This document shows positions 25,825-33,886 of a DNA stretch of 64,000 nucleotides, piece after piece. Location of the stretch: NCBI RefSeq assembly GCF_003952165.1, contig NZ_RXFT01000003.1:186001-250000 (forward strand), read 5' to 3'. Under the pieces are notes generated by a model. It was given only the letters and a program-made list of their open reading frames with translations, was not told the DNA's origin and ran no database searches. Position 1 is the first letter of the stretch. Each line of letters starts with the position of its first letter. The position numbers and the translations under genes are program-made. Origin of the DNA: Variovorax guangxiensis (GTDB taxonomy: Bacteria; Pseudomonadota; Gammaproteobacteria; Burkholderiales; Burkholderiaceae_C).

Positions 25825-26814
25825 TCAGCCGAGCGCGTGTTCGACCCAGTACTTCTGCACCAGGGCTTCGGCATACGCGGTGTCCGCGTTCGCGCCCTTG
25901 TCCTGCAGCAGCTGCAGGGCCTGCGGGTAGACCGTGTTCTCCGGCACGAAGAAGGGCAGCGTCGGGTTGATGTTGGTGTAGCGGTCGCCCAGCAGCATCT
26001 TGGCGAGCATCGGCATGAGCTCGGTCGAAGTGCCGTTCAGGCTCATGTCGAGCACCGGCGACGACTTCACCTGGTTCATGAGGAACGGCGGCGAATTGTT
26101 GAATGGGTTCGCAGTGCCGTTCATCCACTGGTCGGCGCCCCAGTTGTGGGTGTCGCTGGCGATCCAGTCGGGCATGTAGCCGGTGCCAAAGGTGATGGCC
26201 GTGATGTCTTCCAGCGCATGGCCCGCCTTCACCGCAAGCGCGATCGCCGCGACTGTCGGGTCGTGGTTGAAGAAGCAGCCGTCGACGTTGCCTTCGAACG
26301 AGCCCAGCTGCCCGGGCATCGCGCCGCTCGAAGTGGCCGCCTTCGCGATCTCCACGTCGCCATGGTCGGGGATCATGTTCGTGTACATGACCGGCTGCCA
26401 CGGTATGGCCGTCTGCACCGAGTTCTGCACTTCGAGCCCGCCGACGTTGAAGGTGACGAAGAGCACCTTCTTCGTGACGATGTCCTGGACCTTCGTGGTG
26501 CCATGCAGCGCGAACTGCGAGGCGTAGACCTCGTCGATCGAATACGCGGGCTGCTTCGGATCGGTGTTCATCTTTTGGTAGAACCCGATCTCCCCGTTCT
26601 GGGAGGTGAAGAGATCGATGATGTCCTGAGGCGACTTGCCCGCCAACAGCTCGCTCGTGATGATCGAACCCGTCGAACAGCCCGCGATGAGGTCGGTGTT
26701 GTCGATGATCTGGGGGTACTTCGCGTACAGCTTGTTCAGCACCGATACAGGCATCAGCCCTCGTATGCCGCCGCCTACGAACGAGAGGATGGTGAATTTC
26801 TGCGTTTCCGCCAT
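25825..26814 (-). CDS. Patatin-like phospholipase
   Basis: 329 residues with the patatin catalytic set: oxyanion loop GGGIRG at 14-19, nucleophile Ser47 in GCSTG (a G-x-S-x-G elbow), and Asp178 in VDGCFFNHDP. Start ATG 26812-26814 has AAAGGAG seven bases upstream, preferred over a TTG six bases earlier. No signal peptide. Acts on membrane lipids in this family. The lectin gene downstream suggests a paired function. Confidence 0.9.
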   Translation of the reverse strand: MAETQKFTILSFVGGGIRGLMPVSVLNKLYAKYPQIIDNTDLIAGCSTGSIITSELLAGKSPQDIIDLFTSQNGEIGFYQKMNTDPKQPAYSIDEVYASQFALHGTTKVQDIVTKKVLFVTFNVGGLEVQNSVQTAIPWQPVMYTNMIPDHGDVEIAKAATSSGAMPGQLGSFEGNVDGCFFNHDPTVAAIALAVKAGHALEDITAITFGTGYMPDWIASDTHNWGADQWMNGTANPFNNSPPFLMNQVKSSPVLDMSLNGTSTELMPMLAKMLLGDRYTNINPTLPFFVPENTVYPQALQLLQDKGANADTAYAEALVQKYWVEHALG

Positions 26815-27003
26815 AGCCAACTCCTTTCAAGAGAAATGACTTCCATGAAATGAATTCCCGGCCGGGGAAGCGGAGTCTGGGCGTTCGCGATGTTTGCCGC
26901 TACGAGTGGAATCCCGTTCAATCCAACTCTGTAATTCCGCAAGCCGCGCAAGCTTTCGGAATGAAACCTGGAGCGGCTGAAATTGCCGCGAAGGTTCTCT
27001 TCT

Positions 27004-27264
27004 TCATGCGGCGCGATCGCAAAGCGCGTCGAGCGCGTACCTAAGTTCGCGCTCTTCGGTCGCGGTCATTGCGAGCACGAGGGTGCGGAATTCGGCCTTG
27101 TAGCAGGGCAGCATCAGGGCTGCTGTGAGTGCGTGAGTGCTGTTGCGGTCGAGTGCGACGTGCGCGTTGCACGCCATCACGCTTCGATGGATTTCGAGTG
27201 CACGCGCGACGCGGGTGGAAGGCGGCTTCGTCGTACTGCTGCCGCTGCCTCTGGTGATGAACAT
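27004..27264 (-). CDS. Small hypothetical protein
   Basis: 86 residues, ATG with AGAGGAG upstream, which argues it is translated. Composition Ser/Thr/Arg-rich at the start, then a helical C-terminus (CYKAEFRTLVLAMTATEERE). No family recognised. It lies between the patatin pair and the second PAAR cassette. Confidence 0.45.
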   Translation of the reverse strand: MFITRGSGSSTTKPPSTRVARALEIHRSVMACNAHVALDRNSTHALTAALMLPCYKAEFRTLVLAMTATEERELRYALDALCDRAA

Positions 27265-27432
27265 TGCGAGCTCCTCTTGGCGCGCTTCGAATGGCGCCGT
27301 GAGGTCACTCTATTGAGCGGCTGGCGAAGTGGTGAGTAACAACATCGTCGTGAATCCGGAAGGCGAACTCCAAGGCCGCCAAGGATCGCGCCAAGTCGCA
27401 ATTCCAGCCTTTCGTGAGAAATTACTGAGCGA

Positions 27433-27495
27433 TTGACGATAGACAACAGTGTTAGCACAGCCGGCCCCATACAACTCCCCGTCACTCAACGGGAG
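27433..27495 (+). promoter_or_regulatory. PAAR-cassette leader, copy 3: conserved box and SD-burying hairpin
   Basis: TTGACG (27433-27438), seven bases, ACAGTGT (27446-27452). Hairpin CTCCC (27475-27479) with GGGAG (27491-27495), extended by GT/AC pairs around a 6-nt loop; the right arm is the Shine-Dalgarno sequence. ATG lies 71 bp from the start of the box, as in copy 2. Confidence 0.6.
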
Positions 27496-27503
27496 CGTAT
27501 TGA

Positions 27504-28493
27504 ATGGAACGAAAGATTCTTGTCGTCGGAGATCCGCCTGTGCCTGGCGGCCGGGTACTGCCCTATGACGGACCCTTGCTCGATATGCATGGGCACCGCG
27601 TAGCCCTGATTGGCGGGAGAGCCTACTGCGAAGGCTGCAACAGCGTGGGCATCATCGCCAAGGCCGGAGGCCCGCGACGGCCGCAGTTCATCTCGGAGGC
27701 CGCACTGGAGGGAGACGTCGTACTCTGCCATTGCCCTCTTCCCCAACCCCTTCTCGCCACACTTCAGCACACGGCTACATACGACGACGGGATGCACCAT
27801 TCAGTTGCGATGACGATGACGTCCTTCATCTCGTCCGCTGAAGAAACGACCGCATTGAAGAAGACAGTCGACGAGCATGTCTCGCACCCGCCGGAAGCCG
27901 AGCAGACGGAAAGAATCTGCTCGAACATGACAAACAAGGAATTCGCCACCTTGGTGATGAAGCTACGCGACATGGCAGTTGACTACATCGTGAAGAAACG
28001 GCTCCCCGAATTGCAGCGCTGGGACAGGGAAGCGCAGGCGCGAGCCCTCGGTTGGTTTGGCAAAGCCGATCAGGACACCCGGGAGTATCTGCAGAAAGGC
28101 TTGGACGCGTCCGCTCGCGTGCTTCAGGCACTGGAGCCGAGGAACTTCATTCGATACACGGAAGGCGGGAAGATCGCGACCTGTGTACTACCAAGCATGA
28201 ACGGTGCAGCCGCAGCGGTATGCAAGCCGGATATGGCTACCCGCACCATCGCGATTGCGCCGATCTTCTGCAATTTCAGTTTCGACAACAAGACCAACTT
28301 CGATACAGGCGCCGTCATGGATGGCGACTCCAGGCTATTGACACTGGTGCATGAGGTGACGCACTTCGACGACACCTTTTCTTCGAATGACACTTGGTAC
28401 GGAACCACTCAGTCGAGGGAGCACGCGCAAGATCCTCGGGCTCGCTCCAACGCAGACAGTCTCGCGTCCTATATCCTCGGCGTCACCGGTTGA
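27504..28493 (+). CDS. PAAR-like domain fused to M35/aspzincin metallopeptidase, second copy
   Basis: 329 residues, close paralogue of the 14091 protein. PAAR-like N-terminus (ILVVGDPPVPGGRVLPYDGP, GGRAYCEGCNSVGIIAKAGG). Peptidase site HEVTH at 283-287, Asp296 and YG at 299-300, then NADSLASYILG. The linker is 14 residues shorter and the middle has diverged (HHSVAMTMTSFISSAEETTA). No signal peptide. The immunity-family gene begins nine bases after its stop. Putative T6SS effector. Confidence 0.85.
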   Translation: MERKILVVGDPPVPGGRVLPYDGPLLDMHGHRVALIGGRAYCEGCNSVGIIAKAGGPRRPQFISEAALEGDVVLCHCPLPQPLLATLQHTATYDDGMHHSVAMTMTSFISSAEETTALKKTVDEHVSHPPEAEQTERICSNMTNKEFATLVMKLRDMAVDYIVKKRLPELQRWDREAQARALGWFGKADQDTREYLQKGLDASARVLQALEPRNFIRYTEGGKIATCVLPSMNGAAAAVCKPDMATRTIAIAPIFCNFSFDNKTNFDTGAVMDGDSRLLTLVHEVTHFDDTFSSNDTWYGTTQSREHAQDPRARSNADSLASYILGVTG

Positions 28494-28501
28494 GGCACAT
28501 C

Positions 28502-28990
28502 TTGAACAAGCATCTTCGATTCCTGGGCACTTTGTCTCTCGCCCTTGCAATGCTCAGCCCGATGGCCGCGCTTGCATGCAGCCCCATCAAGGTCTTCTAT
28601 GTGTACTTCGAGCGCGACTCGGCGACGGTATCCCCCGATCAGATCCTGAAGCTCGACGCCTGGATGCAGGAGCTTCGAACTCGGTACGTCAACCACGAAG
28701 CGATCTATATCGGAGCGTCGGTAAACCCGGAAGAGCGAGACCACGACCCCAAGGGCCTGAGCTTGGAGCGGGCACGCAACGTGGCTCGCGTTCTTCGAGA
28801 AGAACTGCGCTTCAGCGCCAGGATCGCCCTTCCCAAGAGCGGCTACGTTGCCGACCCTGCGTCTCTTTCGAACGGCCCCACCGAAGACTCACGAGTTCTT
28901 GGGGTGCAGCTCGACTTCCTGCCGGCTTGCCCGCATGAATGCACCTGCCAGTTGGGCGATCCGCTCCATACGCAGCAGACTCCTCGCTGA
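28502..28990 (+). CDS. Exported immunity-family protein (family A), second copy
   Basis: 162 residues from a TTG at 28502 with GAGG seven bases before it, chosen because it gives a full signal peptide (LSPMAALA^C, Cys26). YFERDSATVSPDQILKLDAW and SLERARNVARVLREEL are the OmpA-like strand and helix; DFLPACPHECTCQ is the three-cysteine tail. Paralogue of the 15119 protein. Its last ~180 bases overlap, in antisense, an extension of the deaminase gene. Confidence 0.78.
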   Translation: MNKHLRFLGTLSLALAMLSPMAALACSPIKVFYVYFERDSATVSPDQILKLDAWMQELRTRYVNHEAIYIGASVNPEERDHDPKGLSLERARNVARVLREELRFSARIALPKSGYVADPASLSNGPTEDSRVLGVQLDFLPACPHECTCQLGDPLHTQQTPR

Positions 28991-29510
28991 CCGCGCAGCG
29001 ATCGGTCCAAGAGGCTAAGCAAGCCCTGCGCGTCGCAGCCCAGTCCGAAAGAATCCGCACCGCCTCTCGATCCATCTTCTGCTCCGCAGGCAAGCTGCGC
29101 TGCACCAGCGTCGCGCCAGCCTCGGCCCGCAATGCCTCCACATCGATCGGATGCCGCGCCTCCACCGTCACCCCATCGAAAGCCTTGCCCGACTGCGCCA
29201 GCGAAGCCGCGTAGTAGAGCTTCGCGATCCCCGCAATGTGCATCGCCGCTACGCACATCGCGCACGGTTCGCACGAGGAGTAGAGCTCGCAGCCCGACAG
29301 GTTCACAGTGCCGAGCTTGCGGCATGCATCGCGGATGGCTTCGACTTCGCCGTGCGAGGTGGGGTCGTGATGCGCGACGGAGTGGTTGAAGCCTTCACCG
29401 ACTATCACGCCGTCCTTCACGACGACCGCGCCGAAGGGCTCGGTGCCAGGCTCGCTCAGCGCTTGTGCAGAAAGGGCGATCGCCCGTTGCATGAATTGTT
29501 CCTGGTACAT
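28812..29510 (-). CDS. Nucleoside/guanine deaminase with antisense C-terminal extension
   Basis: 232 residues in the open frame. Residues 1-155 are a normal CDA-fold deaminase: zinc motifs HGEVEAIRDA (H-x-E) and SCEPCAMC (P-C-x2-C), with FGAVVVKDG and YYAASLAQSGKAFDG. After LSDWAATRRA the reading frame runs ~70 more residues without deaminase character and overlaps the immunity gene on the other strand. The natural stop was probably lost at the cassette junction near 29020, so the tail may be an artefact of that event. Start ATG at 29508-29510, five bases after the MFS stop. Confidence 0.85.
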   Translation of the reverse strand: MYQEQFMQRAIALSAQALSEPGTEPFGAVVVKDGVIVGEGFNHSVAHHDPTSHGEVEAIRDACRKLGTVNLSGCELYSSCEPCAMCVAAMHIAGIAKLYYAASLAQSGKAFDGVTVEARHPIDVEALRAEAGATLVQRSLPAEQKMDREAVRILSDWAATRRACLASWTDRCAVSEESAAYGADRPTGRCIHAGKPAGSRAAPQELVSLRWGRSKETQGRQRSRSWEGRSWR

Positions 29511-29515
29511 GGTGT

Positions 29516-30796
29516 TCAGACCTTTCTGGTGGCCGCGCCGTCGAGCGCGGCAAGAGATGGAGCACCGGGCAGCGCGCCGCGCACATCGAACAGACCGGCC
29601 GTGGAGGCAGCATAGCGGCGCGGATCGAAGCACAGCATGAGCGGCAGCAGCACCACAACGACGGCAGCAAGATAAGCCCATGCGAGCGTGAAGCCGCCGG
29701 TGTGCTCGCGCACCCAGCCGGTGACGAAGGGCGCGAGCGCGGCGATCATGAAGCCCACGCCCTGCATGAAGCCCGCGAGGGCGCCGGCCTGTGCGGGGTC
29801 GGGCAGGTGGTCGAGGGCGAGCACCATGCACAGCGAGAACGCGCCGCCGAGGCCGAAGCCCAGCACGATGGCGATGGCGACTGCCGGCGCGGGTGCGTCG
29901 AAGGTCAGCGCGCAAAAGCCGGCGAGTTGCGCGGCGAGCGTGAGCGCCAGCCAGGGCCGCAGGTCACGGCCGCGGCTTCGTGCGATGGCGGGCATGGCGA
30001 GTGCTGAAACCACCTGCGCGGCCGTCATCAACGCGAGCACCGAGCCGCCCTGCTGCGCGGTCCAGCCCTGCTGTGCATAGAAGTGCGGCAGCCATGCGAC
30101 GAGGCTGGTATAGCCACCGTTGATGAGGCCGAAGCACGCAGCCAGCAGCCATGCGCGGCGGCTGGCGAAGCAGCGCAGCCATGAGAGGCCTTGTCTTGGC
30201 GCGTCGGTGGTGAATTCCATGCGCCGCATGTTGAGCCAGTACAGCAGAGCGAAGACGGCGAGCAGCGACCAGATCGACAGGCCCGCGTGCCAGTCGGGCT
30301 GCGCGCCGCCGAATGCATGCGCCACCCATGGGCTGGCCATGGCGCCGAGGCCGCCGCCGCCCATGATGGCCGCGGAGTACAGCCCCGTCATCACGCCAAT
30401 GCGCGCCGGGTAGGCCTGCTTCACCACGCCGGGCATCAGCGCCTGCACCAGGCCCACGCCTGCGCCGGCGAGTGCGGCGCTCCACAGCAGTGCCGCCGCG
30501 CCGCCAGCCACGTACCGGCTCGCGCAAGCCAGGGCGATGGCCGTCAGCCCGAGCCCGACACCGCCGCGCGCGCCGATGCGCTGGCCGACCGCCGCGCCGA
30601 AGAGCGAGGTGGCGCCCATCGCGAACATCGGCAGCACGGTGAGCAGCGCCACCGCATGGAAGCCGATGCCGGTCGCGAGGCGGATGGGTTCGAGCAGCGG
30701 GCTGCTCGACGTGAGAAAGGCGCGCAGGTTCAGCGCCACCAGCACGATGACGATCGCGAAGGCGATGCCTCCGTCACGACTGCGCCCTGCCCTCAC
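29516..30796 (-). CDS. MFS transporter, CynX/NimT type
   Basis: 426 residues, 12 helices; the long helix-1 VALNLRAFLTSSSPLLEPIR and GFHAVALLTVLPMFAMG are typical of the CynX/YycB group that moves cyanate, nitroimidazole-like compounds or nucleobases. GTG start overlaps the cytosine-deaminase-like stop (GTGA). Fourth gene of the nucleobase operon, so a nucleobase or its breakdown product is the likely substrate. Confidence 0.88.
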   Translation of the reverse strand: MRAGRSRDGGIAFAIVIVLVALNLRAFLTSSSPLLEPIRLATGIGFHAVALLTVLPMFAMGATSLFGAAVGQRIGARGGVGLGLTAIALACASRYVAGGAAALLWSAALAGAGVGLVQALMPGVVKQAYPARIGVMTGLYSAAIMGGGGLGAMASPWVAHAFGGAQPDWHAGLSIWSLLAVFALLYWLNMRRMEFTTDAPRQGLSWLRCFASRRAWLLAACFGLINGGYTSLVAWLPHFYAQQGWTAQQGGSVLALMTAAQVVSALAMPAIARSRGRDLRPWLALTLAAQLAGFCALTFDAPAPAVAIAIVLGFGLGGAFSLCMVLALDHLPDPAQAGALAGFMQGVGFMIAALAPFVTGWVREHTGGFTLAWAYLAAVVVVLLPLMLCFDPRRYAASTAGLFDVRGALPGAPSLAALDGAATRKV

Positions 30797-31998
30797 AGAA
30801 GAGACGCCACATCCGCCTGCAGCACGCCGTTGCGCGCCACGACGCAGCCACCCGCCACCACCAGCTTGCGCACGGGGCGCGAGACCACGGCGTGCGCGAC
30901 GGTCTGCGCATCGGCCAGCACCAGGTCGGCGCGGCAGCCCGCTTCGAGCCCATAGGCTTCGAAGCCGCAGCCGCGTGCACCCGAGTGGGTGACGGTGTCG
31001 AGCGCCACTTCGATCTCGTCGTCGCGGCGCAGGTTGTAGCGCAGGCCGATGATCATGGCGCGCTCCAGCATGTCGGGGTTGCCGTAGGGCGACCAGGTGT
31101 CGCGGATGCCGTCGTTGCCGCCGAGCACGGTCACGCCGGCCTGCCTGCAGGCCATGAGCGGCGGCACGGTGCGCGAAGGCGGTGCGCTGGTGACGAGCAC
31201 CACGCCGAGCTTGGCCATGCGCGCGAGCAATGCCTCGCGCTCGCGTTCGCTCACGTCGCCAAGGCAGAAGCCATGGCTGATCGCGACCTTGCCCTGCATG
31301 CCCAGCGCCGCGGTGCGCTGCAGGATCAGGTCGAGCGAGAAGGCCCCCATGGCGCCGGGCTCATGCAGGTGGATGTCGACCGGGCGCTGGTGCTTGTGGG
31401 CGATGCCGAAGAGCACGTCGAGCGATTTCACCGGGTCGCCGTCGATGGCGCAGGGGTCGAGGCCGCCGAGCACGTCGGCGCCCATCGCCAGCGACTGGTC
31501 GAGCAGTTCGGCCGTGCCAGGCCGGCCCAGCAGGCCCGATTGCGGGAAGGCGACGATCTGGATTTGCTGCAGCTTGCTCAGCGCCTCGCGCGTGCGGATG
31601 GTTCCTTCGAGGTGGCGCAGGCCGGCCTGGGTGTCGACGTCGACGTGCGTGCGCAGCCGCGTGGTGCCGAGCGCGAGAAAAGCCTTGGCCAGCACGAGCG
31701 ACTGCGCGGCCGCGTCGTGCCCGCTGGCGTGGCGGAAGGCGCGCTCGTTCTCGATCTTGTCGATGAGGTTCACGCCGACTTCGTTGCGGTACCAGTCCAT
31801 GCCCCACATCGTCTTGTCGAGGTGCGTGTGGCCTTCGACGAGGCCGGGCAGCAGCAAGGCGCCGTGGCCTTCCTCGACGGTAGTGCCGGCCGGCGCGGCA
31901 AGCGCCGGGCCGATAGCGGCAATGCGGTCGTCCTGCACCAGCACATCGACGGAGGAGGCGCCCATGGGGCGCACGTTGCGGATCAGGAGCGATGGCAT
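30793..31998 (-). CDS. Cytosine deaminase-like amidohydrolase (CodA-related)
   Basis: 401 residues. Metal-binding motifs of the amidohydrolase superfamily: EGHTHLDKTMWG near 55-66, VDIHLHEPGA, ISHGFCLGD, and GNDGIRDTWSPYGN with the late Asp. That last block and the DKTMWG loop place it with cytosine deaminases and related enzymes acting on pyrimidine or triazine-like rings. Third gene of the operon; gap of 31 bp from the symporter. Confidence 0.88.
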   Translation of the reverse strand: MPSLLIRNVRPMGASSVDVLVQDDRIAAIGPALAAPAGTTVEEGHGALLLPGLVEGHTHLDKTMWGMDWYRNEVGVNLIDKIENERAFRHASGHDAAAQSLVLAKAFLALGTTRLRTHVDVDTQAGLRHLEGTIRTREALSKLQQIQIVAFPQSGLLGRPGTAELLDQSLAMGADVLGGLDPCAIDGDPVKSLDVLFGIAHKHQRPVDIHLHEPGAMGAFSLDLILQRTAALGMQGKVAISHGFCLGDVSEREREALLARMAKLGVVLVTSAPPSRTVPPLMACRQAGVTVLGGNDGIRDTWSPYGNPDMLERAMIIGLRYNLRRDDEIEVALDTVTHSGARGCGFEAYGLEAGCRADLVLADAQTVAHAVVSRPVRKLVVAGGCVVARNGVLQADVASLL

Positions 31999-32029
31999 GT
32001 GGGGCGGTCCGTTTCTCTATCCATGGCTG

Positions 32030-33505
32030 TCAGGCAGGCTGGGCGGCGATGGCGCGGCGGGTCGTGTTCGGGGTGAGCAGCGCCACCACGACGAACACCA
32101 GCGCATTCGTCGCCAGCGCCACGAGCCCGGTGTTGAGCGACTTGAACACGACCGGCGCTGCCGGGAACAGCGTACCCAGGTTGGAGCCGGTGGTCATCAT
32201 GAAGCCCAGTACCGAGCCGCCCGCCAGGATGCCGGCGAAGGCCGCGTGCCTGTTGCCGAAGGGCTTCTTCATGAGGCTGAAGAGCAGCGAGGGCAGCAGC
32301 TGCGTGAGCAGGCTCGAGGCGAAGATGGCCACCGACACGATGGTGGTGCCACCGCGCAGCACGAAGTACACCGCCACCAGCGCGAACACCGGCAGCACCC
32401 AGCGTGCGACGCGCGAGACCTGCTTGTCGGTGGCGTGGGGCGCGAAGCCTTCCTTGTAGACGTTCTTGCCGATGACGGTGGAGGCGGTGAGCAGGATCAT
32501 CGAGCCCGGCACCAGGGCCGTGAGCACGCCGGTGCCGCCGATCACGCCGACGAACCACGGGTCGAAGGTGTGCTTCACGAGGCCGAAGAGGGCCAGGTCG
32601 ACGTCGGAGCCCTTGAGCCCCGGCACCTGCAGGATGGCCGCGAAGCCGACCAGGAACAGGAAGGCGATGACCACCTGGTACAGCGGCATCAGGATGGTGT
32701 TGCGGCGCACCGCGCTCGCGCTCTTGGCGGCGTACACCGAGGTGAGGTTGAACGGGTAGAGGTAGTAGCCCAGCGCCGTCAGCAGGATGGTCGAGTTGTA
32801 CCAGGTGAGGTTCAGGCCCTCCTTCGGAAATTCGAAGAAGCCGGGGTTTGCCGCACGGATGGCGGTGAACATCGGCGTGACGCCGCCGTAGTAGTGCCAC
32901 GGCAGGTAGATGCCGAGGAACACGGCGAGCGCGAGGATGAGGATGTCCTTCACGATGGCGATGCTGGCCGAGCCGTGGATGCCCGAGAACAGGATGTAGC
33001 TGACCATGACCAGCGTGCCGATCCAGATCGCCACCTGCGGCGCGATGGAGCCGTACGAGGCCTCCGACACGATGATGCCGAGCCCGCGCAGCTGGATGGT
33101 GAGCAGCGCGACCATGCCCATGAGCGCCACGATGGACACCAGCACGCCCAGCGCGCGGCTGTCGTACTTGTGGGCGAAGAAGTCGGAGAACGACACCAGC
33201 TTGTTCGCGGCGGCGTAGCGCCAGATGGCCGGCAGCATCCAGAAGGCCATGAGGTAGGCCAGCCCGCCGTAGGCCAGGATGTAGAAGGCCGGCGTGCCCT
33301 TGCTGTAGGACCAGCCGCTCGCGCCCAGGAAGGTGAAGGTGGAGAACGATTCGCCCGCCATCAGCAGGAACACCATGATGGCGCCGAGCCCGCGCCCGCC
33401 GAGCGCCCATTGCTCCAGGCTCATGGTGCGGCCGCGCCGCGCGAGCACGGCGAGGGCCAGCGCGCCGACGACGAACAGGGCGATGACGCCGAGTGCCGCG
33501 TTCAT
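32030..33505 (-). CDS. Sodium:solute symporter family transporter
   Basis: 491 residues, about 13 helices; SSS family core (LMAGESFSTFTFLGASGWSY, GIHGSASIAIVKDILILAL, LVPGSMILLTASTVIGKNVY). Start ATG 33503-33505 overlaps the DUF3311 stop (ATGA). A DUF3311 partner is typical for this subgroup. From the operon, the probable substrate is a nucleobase or hydantoin-like ring compound. Confidence 0.92.
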   Translation of the reverse strand: MNAALGVIALFVVGALALAVLARRGRTMSLEQWALGGRGLGAIMVFLLMAGESFSTFTFLGASGWSYSKGTPAFYILAYGGLAYLMAFWMLPAIWRYAAANKLVSFSDFFAHKYDSRALGVLVSIVALMGMVALLTIQLRGLGIIVSEASYGSIAPQVAIWIGTLVMVSYILFSGIHGSASIAIVKDILILALAVFLGIYLPWHYYGGVTPMFTAIRAANPGFFEFPKEGLNLTWYNSTILLTALGYYLYPFNLTSVYAAKSASAVRRNTILMPLYQVVIAFLFLVGFAAILQVPGLKGSDVDLALFGLVKHTFDPWFVGVIGGTGVLTALVPGSMILLTASTVIGKNVYKEGFAPHATDKQVSRVARWVLPVFALVAVYFVLRGGTTIVSVAIFASSLLTQLLPSLLFSLMKKPFGNRHAAFAGILAGGSVLGFMMTTGSNLGTLFPAAPVVFKSLNTGLVALATNALVFVVVALLTPNTTRRAIAAQPA

Positions 33506-33720
33506 CGCGCGTCTCCGGTGGAGGAAGAAGAAGGCGCGTCGATGTCGCCTTCGGCACGGTCGATGACCACCATGATCAGCGAGGTCAGCACCAGCCAGCT
33601 GACGTTCCACACCATCAGGAAGGGCATGCCGAGCACGAAGGTGGGGGCGACGGAGGACAGCCATCCCCCGCTGAAGAAGGCGGCGACCGGCAGTGCGGCA
33701 AGCCATTTGGCGGATTTCAT
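33502..33720 (-). CDS. DUF3311 small membrane protein, symporter partner
   Basis: 72 residues, two helices (about 6-22 and 30-52), the conserved P-F-L-x2-W-N-x4 pattern of DUF3311 in GMPFLMVWNVSWLVLTSLI. Start is the ATG at 33718-33720; the extension upstream runs through the operator region and is not used. First gene of the nucleobase operon. Confidence 0.85.
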   Translation of the reverse strand: MKSAKWLAALPVAAFFSGGWLSSVAPTFVLGMPFLMVWNVSWLVLTSLIMVVIDRAEGDIDAPSSSSTGDAR

Positions 33721-33763
33721 GGAGGCCTCGATTCTTGTCTCGGGTTGGGATTTTCTCGAATTT

Positions 33764-33797
33764 TGGTTAACCATACATTTTTATTTGGTTAACCAAA
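33764..33797. promoter_or_regulatory. Twin GntR operators
   Basis: Two identical 10-bp palindromes TGGTTAACCA at 33764-33773 and 33786-33795. The second extends to TTTGGTTAACCAAA. Their centres are 22 bp apart, two helical turns, so two dimers would bind on one face. They lie between the DUF3311 start and the divergent GntR gene; TGG-N4-CCA cores are typical of FadR-type GntR regulators. Confidence 0.75.
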
Positions 33798-33886
33798 CGG
33801 AGGCGGATGGTACGGAGCGCGGGGTGCCGAGTCAATCCGGGGGCTTTCCCTGAGGCTGCCGGACGCAGGCAATAATCCGGCTGCCT

